Origin: JBBQVO01 sp038211505
Lineage (GTDB): Bacteria > Chloroflexota > Dehalococcoidia > DSTF01 > JACRBR01
NCBI GenBank assembly: GCA_038211505.1
Contig: JBBQVO010000040.1
Location: 1-21,192, forward strand
Direction of reading: 5' to 3'
Length of the DNA stretch: 21,192 bases
Shown here piece by piece: positions 1 through 7,122 of the stretch. The translations under genes were made by a program, and so were the position numbers. Positions within the stretch are counted from its first letter, which is position 1. Every line of letters begins with the position of its first letter. Below the pieces are notes generated by a model. The model was not told the origin of the DNA. It did not search any database and saw only the letters and a list, made by a program, of their open reading frames with translations.

Positions 1-733
1 GGACGCCGCGATGATCGCCAGCATGAGGCCCCGGCATTCGGCGACCAGTTCTTGATCAGCGCCGGCGTAACGCTCGCTGACCTCTTCGGGCACCCAGCCA
101 AGGTCGTACTCGACAGGCCCGCGGACAGCGTTCTCGAAGTCTATGAAACGCGGCCCGTTCTTCGTGCTGAGCACGTTCCACGGGTGCGGTTCGCCGTGCA
201 GCAGCTGCTCGGCGGCGCCCCGGTCGACGATCGACCGCGTGAAGCTTCGCAGCATGTCGGCGAGAAGCTCCCGGTCCCCCTCGGGGAGATCCGGCGTGAT
301 GTCGCGGCTCGCAACCCATTGTTGCGTATCCGCGACTCGATCCGTGAAGTGCGGCGCCGTGACATCGATCTTGCGCATGCCCGCATGCAGCCGCTCGAGC
401 GCCTGCGCGTAGTCGGCCGGCAGGAGCCCTCGAGATGGCACAGGTTCACAAGGTGACCGCGAAGCCGTCATGCTCGTAGACGCGCGGCTCTACGCGAGGC
501 TCAAGAACACCCACAGGGCTCTCGGTTTCAGCGAGCCTTTGAGCAAGCTCGACTTCGAGCTGTGCGCCCCGGTACGCCATGGGCGCAACCCGGGCAACCA
601 CGTCGCACGGCATCAGGCGAAGGAGAAGTCGGTTCGAGTCGTTAAGAACGACCGCGTCGGCGACCGTCAGGTCAAGGGCTGCGGCGGTCGACATCGCTGC
701 GGCCACGGCACGCCGAGCCTCTGATGCTTGCAT
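1..733 (-). pseudogene. Aminoglycoside phosphotransferase-fold protein, frameshifted and cut by the window edge
   Basis: A phosphotransferase of the aminoglycoside phosphotransferase/choline kinase-like fold, read in two frames. The first part starts at 733 (ATG) and gives 95 residues including DAVVLNDSNRLLLRL and a DVVARV strand typical of the kinase N-lobe, then stops at 446-448 right after HDGFAVTL. From about 447 a second frame, open to base 1, continues the same fold: EPVPSRGLLPADYAQALERL, then the catalytic loop HGEPHPWN at about 199-176 and the metal-binding strand FIDFE at about 145-131. The usual Brenner loop is HGDxxxxN; Glu replaces the Asp here, which also occurs in related environmental proteins. 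Relatives usually read VTLW followed by a few aromatic residues before EPV, so roughly 11 bases look lost between the frames. The C-terminus lies outside the window. Substrate unknown; the break makes function doubtful unless it is an assembly error. Confidence 0.8.
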
Positions 734-830
734 CTTCGGGTTACCCTCGCCACGTTGCGTCAGGAGATCTCGAAGGCGGCAGATTGGGCACGTCTACCGA
801 CTGTACATCTCGAGTGCGTTTTCGAATCTG

Positions 831-907
831 TGGTACCCCCGGTAGGATTCGAACCTACGACCGTCGGATTAGAAGTCCGGTGCTCTATCCAGCTGAGCTA
901 CGGGGGC
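831..907 (-). tRNA. tRNA-Arg (anticodon TCT)
   Basis: Read on the minus strand, the gene starts GCCCCCG, has the D-arm TAGCTCAGCTGGATAGAGC, an anticodon loop CTTCTAA with anticodon TCT, the T-arm with GGTTCGAATCC, and ends CGGGGGT followed by A and an encoded CCA. The acceptor stem pairs over seven positions with one G-T wobble at the end. It reads AGA (and by wobble AGG) codons. The anticodon stem has one C-A mismatch at its outer pair. Confidence 0.96.
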
Positions 908-1134
908 GTGTCGCTGTTGGTCACAGAATAGCCGCCGGCGGCGGGCGGCGTGAAGACCACTCGATCTAGGAGACGGTGCGAGCGCTTCGACGCTGTTCAA
1001 CGGACGGCGACGAGCGGAGAACCGGAAACGGATGTGCGGCAGATCGAGTTCGCGACGTCCGGCAGCAAGTCGTCGGCGACGGCGCGAGGATTGGAGACGA
1101 AGGGTCGAGTTCGGCGACGATCGAGCGGAGGTTA

Positions 1135-1827
1135 TCAGTCGGCGGCGGCGATCGATTGGAGGCGAGCGGCGTCGAGGACGCGGATGCGTTCGCGCGCGAT
1201 CTCGATCACGCCGGACGTGCGCAGTTCGTTGAGGACGCGCGTCGTGGTCTCGCGGCGGACGCCGACGCGGTCGGCGAGGTCGCCGTGCGAGAGGCCGCGC
1301 ACTTCGCCGTTGGCGTCGACGACGGAGAGGAGCAGCGAGGCGAGGCGCGACGGGATCGCCGGGTGCGCGAGCCGCTCGATCACGTCCTCGGCGACGAGCA
1401 GGCGCAGGCCGATGATATCGAGCACGTTCATACCGACGATCGGCTGCGTGGCGATGAGGTTCTCGACGTCGGATCGCGTCATGACGGAGAAGGTGCAGTC
1501 GACGGAGGCTTCGGCGAACGTGTCGTAAACCATGGCGCCGACGAGGGCCATCTCGCCGAAGACGGCGCCATCGGTGAGCATGTCGATGACGACGCGGCGG
1601 CCGCTCGGCGCGATGCGAAAGAGTCGCACGCTGCCGCGCCGCAGAAGAAAGACGACATCGGCGATATCGCCGGGGCTGTAGATGATGCGGCCGGCCGGGT
1701 ACGTGCGCACCTGCGTGAGGCGTTCGGCCTGGCGCAGCTCGTCCGGTGAGAGCTTTCGAAACAGCTGACTGGATGCGAGGTCGCCGATGCCGTTGGCGTT
1801 CCCATCCTCACCCGGCGACGTGGCCAA
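1135..1827 (-). CDS. Crp/Fnr-family transcriptional regulator
   Basis: A 230-residue protein of the usual Crp/Fnr length. Residues about 22-125 form the cyclic-nucleotide-binding-like beta barrel, with the phosphate-cassette-like segment GAVFGEMALVG at 88-98; a long dimer helix follows at about 130-155 and a winged helix-turn-helix at 178-202 (LSHGDLADRVGVRRETTTRV), a Crp-type HTH_Crp domain. There is no N-terminal cysteine cluster, so an oxygen-sensing 4Fe-4S Fnr role is unlikely; the effector is unknown. The start is TTG at 1827, chosen because GAGAGGA lies 8 bases upstream. The 265 bases upstream are non-coding, so it probably has its own promoter. Confidence 0.93.
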   Translation of the reverse strand: MATSPGEDGNANGIGDLASSQLFRKLSPDELRQAERLTQVRTYPAGRIIYSPGDIADVVFLLRRGSVRLFRIAPSGRRVVIDMLTDGAVFGEMALVGAMVYDTFAEASVDCTFSVMTRSDVENLIATQPIVGMNVLDIIGLRLLVAEDVIERLAHPAIPSRLASLLLSVVDANGEVRGLSHGDLADRVGVRRETTTRVLNELRTSGVIEIARERIRVLDAARLQSIAAAD

Positions 1828-2092
1828 TGCTCAGTCCTCTCGACGGCGACACATGTTGCGGCGCATTGTCTCATGCCGCCGCTTAACGGAATGTGACCGA
1901 ACGCACTGAACCGGCGGCAGGTTCGTGCCGCTTGCTGTCGCGCGATCATCATGCGTGATGTGTAGGAGGGAGGCAGCGCTGGACGTTGCGAATCGCTCCG
2001 CGCGCGCACCGGATCTGGCCGTCGCGAAGCGCGGCGGCCACGAAGTCGAGCGCGATTGGCGGGTTCGAACGACTCGCAATGTACGGCGCGAC

Positions 2093-2590
2093 TTAGGCGG
2101 CCGAGCGCCTCGTCTGCACCTTGTGGAACTTTGCGCCGCCCCGGCCGCCCTGTTTGACGGCGACGATCTCGGTGTCGGCGAGATCGGGGCTGGTGGTGAG
2201 GTAGCGTTGCACCATGCGGCCCACGGGCTGAGCGGCGAGCACGGCAAGCATCGACGCGAGGATGACGTTCGGCAGCTTCTCGGTGCGGTTGCCGGCGTTG
2301 CCGATCGTCATCATCGATGCGACGCCGGCGAGCGCGCCGGCCACAGCGAGATTCGTGCCGCAGAGCGATGAGACGGCGAGATGCTCCTCGCCGGACTTGA
2401 GGCGATAGAGCGCCTCCCGGGTCGACTCTTCGAGGAGCTCCGTCGGCACATCGGCGTAGAGGTAGTAGCCATCGCGCGTCGCGCGTCCGACCATGCGGAT
2501 GTCATGTCCGATGCGCCGCAGCAGCACGGCGATCGTCGCGTGCTCAAGCGCATGATTGCGGCGCACCGTCCCGACGAGATTGCTCAGCAT
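2093..2590 (-). CDS. ALEHATI-motif membrane protein (DUF6391-like)
   Basis: A 165-residue protein with an N-terminal motif RNHALEHATIAVLLRR (residues 11-26), a predicted soluble segment with GYYLYADVPTELL at 41-53, then two hydrophobic segments at about 80-98 and 107-125 and a basic tail. The HALEHAT motif recalls the DUF6391 group of uncharacterised bacterial membrane proteins; I assign it from memory of the motif only. The conserved histidines and glutamate could bind a metal, which is inference. The start at 2590 is supported by GAGG a few bases upstream. It is followed by the Crp/Fnr gene on the same strand after 265 bases, so the two are probably separate units. Confidence 0.7.
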   Translation of the reverse strand: MLSNLVGTVRRNHALEHATIAVLLRRIGHDIRMVGRATRDGYYLYADVPTELLEESTREALYRLKSGEEHLAVSSLCGTNLAVAGALAGVASMMTIGNAGNRTEKLPNVILASMLAVLAAQPVGRMVQRYLTTSPDLADTEIVAVKQGGRGGAKFHKVQTRRSAA

Positions 2591-2690
2591 CGATCCTCAA
2601 CCTTCATGAGCGCCGCGGTATCGCAGCGCAACGAGAGTATATCGACCGATCGACGGTGCCGCGCTCGCCCAAACGGGGGCGGTTTGCCGT

Positions 2691-3131
2691 CTACGCGACG
2701 TCGCGCTGGGGGCCTTTGGGGCGGGCGACGAGCTGGTTGATGAGGCCGGCGACGCCGAGCTTTGGGTCGTAGTCGAGCGTGTCGAACTCGGGCTGCAGAT
2801 AGCAATCGAACGACTGGGCGAGGAGCGGCAGCGCGCGGCCGAGCTTGTCGATGAGGGCGAACGTCTTGAGGCGATCGAAGCCCGGCAGGATGCCGACGAT
2901 CCGGTACTCGCCGTAGCTGAAGGCGTCGCCGGTGTGCGTGGCGTTGATCACGCTGGCCATCGCCGCCTCGCGAAAAGTGTCGAGGCTGGCGACGTCCTTG
3001 AGGCGCTTGATCTCCTCGGCGCCGACGAGCTCGACGACGAGGAACATCGGCTCGACGCCGGCGTCGATCGTCGCGTCGAGGACTTCGGTGAGCTGCGAGC
3101 GGAAGTCGTCCATCACCCGAAGTATCGGCAT
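2691..3131 (-). CDS. Hypothetical protein, possibly a degenerate GGDEF-like domain
   Basis: About 146 residues. The body (MFLVVELVGAEEIKRL, then TFREAAMASVINATHTGDAF, then YGEYRIVGILPGFDRLKTF) has the strand-helix-strand layout of nucleotide-cyclase palm domains: a strand, a helix, a short hairpin where GGDEF would sit, then an ILPG strand and a helix. The diguanylate cyclase signature itself is missing (SYGEYR at its place), so catalysis is not expected. This similarity is a pattern judgement, not a database match. The reading frame stays open to 3206, but the residues upstream of 3131 look unlike protein; ATG at 3131 or 3113 are both possible and neither has a strong ribosome site. A 5' neighbour array of heptad repeats separates it from the MarR gene. 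Confidence 0.6.
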   Translation of the reverse strand: MPILRVMDDFRSQLTEVLDATIDAGVEPMFLVVELVGAEEIKRLKDVASLDTFREAAMASVINATHTGDAFSYGEYRIVGILPGFDRLKTFALIDKLGRALPLLAQSFDCYLQPEFDTLDYDPKLGVAGLINQLVARPKGPQRDVA

Positions 3132-3200
3132 GGCGGGCGCGCGAGCACACCCGTGAACACGTTTGGGTTCGGTTCGCGGGAACCGATCCGGGCCGGGGGA

Positions 3201-3277
3201 CAGCAAAGATCAAACAGCAAACAGCAAACAGCAAAGTCTGGCGTTCGGATTTGCTCTTTGCTGTCCAGTGTTTGCTG
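3201..3277. repeat. Inverted array of CAGCAAA heptads
   Basis: Five head-to-tail heptads occupy 3201-3235 (CAGCAAA in four, GATCAAA in one). After a 14-base spacer, four heptads in the opposite orientation occupy 3250-3277 (TTTGCTC, TTTGCTG, a divergent TCCAGTG, TTTGCTG). The inner two heptad pairs match 13 of 14 bases, so a transcript would fold into a long interrupted hairpin. It lies between the MarR stop and the start of the GGDEF-like gene, both on the minus strand. Confidence 0.85.
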
Positions 3278-3285
3278 TGCGTACG

Positions 3286-3783
3286 TCAGTCGGCGCGGGC
3301 TGGCGAGCCTAGCGCGATCGCGGCGCGGGGATGGTCGCTGCCCTCGAGCACCTTCGACAGGATCGACTCGAGGCTGCGGATGTCGGCGTCGTCGAGGCGA
3401 CCGGTGAAGTGCTTCGTGATGCCGCGATGGTGGACGGGCGCGGCGCGGCGCAGCGCCCGCTTGCCGGCGGTGGTCAGCACGGCGAAGGTGCCACGGCGGT
3501 CGTCGGGGCAGGCTTCGCGGGCGATCAGGCCTTCGTGCGCCATCCTGTCCACGAGGCGGGTGAGGCCGCTGCGGCTGAAGAGCACGGCGTTCGCCAGATG
3601 CTGCATGCGGAGGCGGCCGCCCGGCGCCTCATCGAGGTTCACCAGTACGTCGTACCATGTGAGGGGCATCTGACGTTCGGCCTGCAGCTCCTCGTCCAGC
3701 ACCTCGGCGACGGTGGCGTGGGCGGTGAGGAACAGGCGCCAGGCGCGGAGGGCGCGGCTGCGTTCGGTGGGATCGATTGTCAT
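3286..3783 (-). CDS. MarR-family transcriptional regulator
   Basis: A 165-residue winged-helix repressor of the MarR family. Residues 56-90 hold the DNA-reading helices (GRLRMQHLANAVLFSRSGLT, then RLVDRMAHEGLIARE) and 92-104 the wing (CPDDRRGTFAVLT); flanking helices at about 8-40 and 112-150 form the dimer. The ATG at 3783 is chosen over an upstream in-frame start at 3834 because residues before it are a low-complexity arginine run and because family members begin about here. It is divergent from a pirin gene. Three RTTG-N6-CAAC palindromes, one covering this ATG, lie in the shared region, which suggests it represses both itself and pirin; the inducer is unknown. Confidence 0.92.
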   Translation of the reverse strand: MTIDPTERSRALRAWRLFLTAHATVAEVLDEELQAERQMPLTWYDVLVNLDEAPGGRLRMQHLANAVLFSRSGLTRLVDRMAHEGLIAREACPDDRRGTFAVLTTAGKRALRRAAPVHHRGITKHFTGRLDDADIRSLESILSKVLEGSDHPRAAIALGSPARAD

Positions 3784-3866
3784 GACAACGACAGTGTATC
3801 GCCGCCGGCGACGCGCTGGTAGTTGCAGAGACAACCGGATCGGTGTATATTAGTTGCAGGCGCAAC
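3776..3866. promoter_or_regulatory. Three operator-like palindromes, probably for the MarR protein
   Basis: Three sites share the form RTTG-N6-CAAC: 3776-3789 (ATTG TCATGA CAAC, over the marR start codon), 3822-3835 (GTTG CAGAGA CAAC) and 3853-3866 (GTTG CAGGCG CAAC). The third is the core of a perfect 18-base palindrome, TAGTTGCAGGCGCAACTA at 3851-3868. Sites two and three are centred 31 bases apart, about three helical turns. MarR proteins usually bind palindromes of this size in divergent promoters. Confidence 0.7.
3823..3851 (+). promoter_or_regulatory. Sigma-70-type promoter for pirin
   Basis: TTGCAG at 3823-3828 and TATATT at 3846-3851 are separated by 17 bases, a standard spacing. The -35 box lies inside the second operator-like palindrome and the -10 box touches the third, so binding of the MarR protein would block RNA polymerase. 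Confidence 0.65.
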
Positions 3867-3889
3867 TATCGGACGAAACGGAGACCAAC

Positions 3890-4627
3890 ATGAGCACGAC
3901 GACACCGACGATCGACATCCGCCGCGGCGACGGGCGCTTTCACACGCGCGCCGGCTGGCTGGAGTCGCACCACTCGTTCAGTTTCAGCCACCACTATGAT
4001 CCGATGAACACGCACCACGGGCTGCTGCTCGTGAGCAACGACGACATCATTCGCGGCGGCACGGGGTTTGAGACGCACCCGCACCGCGATATGGAGATCA
4101 TCACCTGGGTGCTCGATGGCGAGATCGAGCACAAGGACACGACGAACCACCAGGGCCTGATCTATCCGGGCCTCGCCCAGCGGATGAGCGCCGGCACCGG
4201 CATCTTCCACTCGGAGATGAATAACAGCTCGACGAAGGATGTACATCTCGTGCAGATGTGGGTCGTGCCGGACACGGAGTCGGTCGATCCATCGTACGAG
4301 CAACTGGACATTAACGCCGAGCTGGCGAAGGGCGGCCTCGTGCCGGTGGCGTCCGGCCGCGGTCACAACGCCGCGATCGCGATCCGTCAGCAGGGCGCCG
4401 TGTTGTGGGCGGCGCGCATGGCGCCGGGCGAGACGGTGACGCTGCCAGACGCGCAGTTCGTCCACGCATTCGTCGCGAAGGGCGATGTGACCTCGGAGAT
4501 CGGCGCTCTGGCGGCAGGCGATGCGTCGCGGCTGGCGGCCGCGGGCGCGCCGCAGATCACTGCGGGCGCGGCGGGCGCGGAGGTGCTCGTGTGGGAGATG
4601 GATGGGAAGCTCGAGCAGCGCGGCTAA
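3890..4627 (+). CDS. Pirin-family protein
   Basis: A 245-residue bicupin of the pirin family (YhhW-like size). The N-terminal cupin carries all four metal ligands of the family: His63 and His65 in THPHRDMEIITW, and His107 and Glu109 in GIFHSEMN, equivalent to His56, His58, His101 and Glu103 of human pirin. Bacterial members bind iron and some have quercetin 2,3-dioxygenase activity or sense redox state; which applies here cannot be told. The ATG at 3890 follows GGAG by six bases; an upstream TTG in frame would lie inside the operator and is unlikely. Divergent from the MarR gene and probably its target, a pairing often linked to oxidative or phenolic stress. Confidence 0.95.
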   Translation: MSTTTPTIDIRRGDGRFHTRAGWLESHHSFSFSHHYDPMNTHHGLLLVSNDDIIRGGTGFETHPHRDMEIITWVLDGEIEHKDTTNHQGLIYPGLAQRMSAGTGIFHSEMNNSSTKDVHLVQMWVVPDTESVDPSYEQLDINAELAKGGLVPVASGRGHNAAIAIRQQGAVLWAARMAPGETVTLPDAQFVHAFVAKGDVTSEIGALAAGDASRLAAAGAPQITAGAAGAEVLVWEMDGKLEQRG

Positions 4628-4659
4628 CACCGACTTGGCCTATTCATGCGTCGTTGGAA

Positions 4660-5514
4660 TCAGGCTCGGGCACACGTCTGAGCACGGATAAGTTGTCGGC
4701 ATCGGGCGGGAAACTGTATGGGCAGATGGTGATCGCCGACGGGCAGTGGGAGAAGCGGAATGCCGCCGACGCTTGAGAGGACGGCGCGAACTTCGCTCGC
4801 CGGGTAGACGCCGTCATCGCGGCCATAGTAAAGCGTGAGCCGCTGACTGAGCGACGTCAACAATTCCGGCGCCCCATCGCGCGCGATCAGGTCGAACGTT
4901 CCCTTGTACGATTGCCAACTGTGTTCGACGCCGTCGGCGGCGACGGGTGCGGGAAGCCGCGGCGCGAGCAATGGCGCCGCGCGACGGGCGAGTTCGCGAT
5001 GCGCGCACATGAACGCGCAGAGGCGCTCGGCCCAGGGAGAATCGTCGGCCATGAGGCGTGCGAGCACGCCGAGCGAACGAAGGTGGCGACGCGCATTCAC
5101 GGCTGAACGAAAGATCGGCGCGCCAAACGCGGCCACGTGGAACGCCGGCCTCGCGGCCGCGTAATGCATGGCAACGATCGCGCCCGCGGAATGGGCAACG
5201 ATCGTCCCAGCATGGATGTCCAGTTCTTCGAACGCGCTCTGCAGAGCGGCCGTATGCTGCGCCGCATCATACGCGCCTCCTGGTTTCGCTGAACCTCCGA
5301 ACCCCAATAGATCGAGGAAGACGAGACGATGATCGGAGGCTAGTTCGTCATATCCGCGGCCCCAGTAACGGAGTGACGCACCCAATCCGTGGAGAAAGAC
5401 GAGTGGATCGCCTTCGCCAAGGATCCGTGCCCGAAGTCCGCCGGACAAACGCGTGACACGGCCCGGCGCGTTGCTGCGCAACGGATCCGACCACGCCGGA
5501 GAAAACGGTCTCAA
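4660..5514 (-). CDS. Alpha/beta hydrolase
   Basis: A 284-residue single-domain alpha/beta hydrolase. The oxyanion segment is FLHGLGAS (40-47), the nucleophile elbow is VAHSAGA with Ser109, the acid is Asp233 or Asp234 in YGRDDGVYP, and the base is His262 or His263 in GDHHLPI. Ala replaces the first Gly of the usual GxSxG elbow, which is tolerated in this superfamily. A helical cap lies at about 135-210. No signal peptide, so cytoplasmic; substrate unknown. The TTG at 5514 gives a natural N-terminus though its ribosome site is weak. It lies 15 bases after the stop of the two-helix membrane protein, so the two are likely co-transcribed. Confidence 0.88.
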   Translation of the reverse strand: MRPFSPAWSDPLRSNAPGRVTRLSGGLRARILGEGDPLVFLHGLGASLRYWGRGYDELASDHRLVFLDLLGFGGSAKPGGAYDAAQHTAALQSAFEELDIHAGTIVAHSAGAIVAMHYAAARPAFHVAAFGAPIFRSAVNARRHLRSLGVLARLMADDSPWAERLCAFMCAHRELARRAAPLLAPRLPAPVAADGVEHSWQSYKGTFDLIARDGAPELLTSLSQRLTLYYGRDDGVYPASEVRAVLSSVGGIPLLPLPVGDHHLPIQFPARCRQLIRAQTCARA

Positions 5515-5529
5515 GTCACTCGTACCGCG

Positions 5530-6069
5530 TCAAGGAATTTGCGTCGCCGGCCCCGTGCTCGTTCCCCGGCGCGGGGACTCATCCCGCTTGATCAGCTCGG
5601 CGTAGTGATTCGCGACTTCGGCGGAGTAGTACACGGCCGGCGCCATGAAGAGGATGAACGTCACGCCGATCACCAGCATGAAGACGCCGAGGCCGGTCAC
5701 GAGATCCGACACTCGGAAGCCCATCACCGAGAGATCGAGCGCGGTGCGGAGCGTCACCGCGTTCAACGCGGTGGCCCGGTTCGGGTCATCCTTCGCGAGC
5801 TGCGAGTAGGTCTTACCGCCGGTGATGCCGAGCACGTGCTTCTCGATCACGGCCGCTTCCGACTTCGCTGACGCAGCATCGTTAATCTGAACGTTCGGGA
5901 TGCTGGCGTCAGGGGACGTCGTGATGTTCTCGCGCACGATCGCGTCGCGTATCTCGGTTTTCGCGGCGCGACCTTCGACGAGCATGTACACGCCCGCCGC
6001 CATGAAGACGATGCCGAGTGCGAGCGGCGCAATCCAGATGTAGTGCCTGAGGTAGTGGAAGAGCTTCAT
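5530..6069 (-). CDS. Two-helix membrane protein of unknown function
   Basis: A 179-residue protein with membrane helices at about 11-32 and 122-146 and a roughly 90-residue loop between them, in which DDPNRATALNAVTLRTAL (94-111) stands out as a likely conserved motif next to the second helix. A short cytoplasmic or external tail follows. I recognise no named family; similar proteins with a DDPNRAT motif occur, as far as I recall, in GC-rich environmental bacteria. The ATG at 6069 follows AAGGA by seven bases, which settles the start. It is the first gene of a probable two-gene unit with the downstream hydrolase, 15 bases away. Confidence 0.8.
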   Translation of the reverse strand: MKLFHYLRHYIWIAPLALGIVFMAAGVYMLVEGRAAKTEIRDAIVRENITTSPDASIPNVQINDAASAKSEAAVIEKHVLGITGGKTYSQLAKDDPNRATALNAVTLRTALDLSVMGFRVSDLVTGLGVFMLVIGVTFILFMAPAVYYSAEVANHYAELIKRDESPRRGTSTGPATQIP

Positions 6070-6434
6070 ACGTGTTCCTTATGCGCGGGACGCGGTTGTC
6101 ATCCGCCGTCTCGACGGAACGATCTGCTCGATGACTGCCACGACGTCACGGCGTGTGTATGTGGTGTATCACTGTGCGTCGCCGTGAGCGCTGCTATTGT
6201 TCGCGATGTGAGTTGCAGGCTCGTGGCAAACGGCAATCGCAGCTAGCGACGGGCCGTTGTTGACCCGCAACGATCCATCGACTGACAGCCGAGTGGCCTC
6301 GTCGGGATCGCCGCGGCCGAGAACGGTACGCGGATCGACCACGACGTCATCGTTCCCGTTCATACACCACGGCGTCCCGCCGCCGGCGGCCACATCGGGC
6401 CGCCCTACGAGCGCACCGTCGGTGCGTTTGCGGA
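6070..6434. other. Intergenic region between a TetR gene and a membrane-protein gene
   Basis: These 365 bases hold no frame that looks like protein. The only structure I see is one GGCGGCC palindrome at 6385-6408. The promoter for the minus-strand gene starting at 6069 should lie here, but I cannot pick out a convincing pair of boxes. Confidence 0.6.
6385..6408 (+). repeat. GGCGGCC palindromic intergenic repeat, copy 1
   Basis: GGCGGCC (6385-6391), six-base loop ACATCG, GGCCGCC (6398-6404), then CTAC. It matches the copies at 15177 and, inverted, 7831 except for one missing C before TAC. Confidence 0.85.
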
Positions 6435-7043
6435 TCAGGCGAGGACCGTCGTTCCGAGAATGTGGATCAGGCGGCCGGTCATGTCGTCGAGGGTGAGATG
6501 GCATTGGCGGTGGTGGTGGTCGAGCGTTTCGTAGCTGGTGAGCAGGAAGACGATCTGGAAGGCGTCTTCCTGGGTGACGCCCGCGCGGAGCAGGCCTTGC
6601 TGTTCGAGACGGAACGCCAGGTTCTCGATGTGTCCTCGGCGGACGTCTTCCTTCATCGCATCGAGGCGCGCGAACTCGGGATCGCCCCAGGCGAGGCCTT
6701 TGACGCGGGTGAAGAGCGCGTACTCCGTGAGCCAGAAACGGCAGGACGCGCGCATGAGCAGGCGGGCAGCGCGGCCGGCGTCCGGATCTTGCAGCGCCTT
6801 TCGGACGTGGCGGACGTCGGCGCGATCGAGTCCGTCGTTGAGGACGGCGAGCAACAGTTCATGCAGCGAGCCGAACTGCGCGTACACGGTGGCGCGCGTG
6901 ACGCCGGCGCGCTGGGCGATCGCCGTGACGCTGGCGTCCGGCATGTCGCCGTCGAGGGTCAGCGCGAGGGCGGCATCGAGAATGTGAGCGCGCGTTTCGG
7001 CGACGGTGAGCGCGCGTTTTCCGAGCTGATAGGCGCGAGCCAT
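6435..7043 (-). CDS. TetR-family transcriptional regulator
   Basis: A 202-residue TetR regulator. The DNA-binding domain spans about 15-62, with the helix-turn-helix VTAIAQRAGVTRATVYAQFG at 39-58; the rest is an all-helical ligand domain. The ATG at 7043 is chosen because GGGAGG lies just upstream and the sequence MARAYQLGKRALTVAETR matches the N-terminus of the second TetR protein in the window (PYRLGKREVAIEETR at 13226 onward). The frame extends to 7166 but that part does not look coding. The ligand is unknown. The nitroreductase gene upstream on the same strand may belong to the same transcript (79-base gap). Confidence 0.9.
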   Translation of the reverse strand: MARAYQLGKRALTVAETRAHILDAALALTLDGDMPDASVTAIAQRAGVTRATVYAQFGSLHELLLAVLNDGLDRADVRHVRKALQDPDAGRAARLLMRASCRFWLTEYALFTRVKGLAWGDPEFARLDAMKEDVRRGHIENLAFRLEQQGLLRAGVTQEDAFQIVFLLTSYETLDHHHRQCHLTLDDMTGRLIHILGTTVLA

Positions 7044-7122
7044 CGGCCTCCCATCCAGCCCCCCGCACCACAGTACGCCGGCGCCGCCGCTCGTGTACAG
7101 CGCGCGCCGCCGAATCTTGACG

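Noticed and set aside
976..1749. Long plus-strand frame opposite the Crp/Fnr gene
   Set aside because: Arginine- and alanine-rich shadow of the minus-strand gene; similar shadows oppose pirin, folC, tldD and the hydrolases.
1947..1960. CATCA-TGCG-TGATG inverted repeat upstream of the Crp/Fnr gene
   Set aside because: Only five bases per arm and not of the TGTGA-N6-TCACA or TTGAT-N4-ATCAA form, so not called as a Crp/Fnr operator.
3201..3277. Heptad array as a CRISPR array
   Set aside because: Units are seven bases, adjoining without unique spacers and in two orientations.
4636..4660. Terminator after pirin
   Set aside because: No stable hairpin with a T-run is visible between the convergent pirin and hydrolase ends.
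6169..6504. Open frame on the minus strand overlapping the first TetR gene
   Set aside because: Composition is not protein-like, it runs through a GGCGGCC palindrome and overlaps the well supported TetR end.
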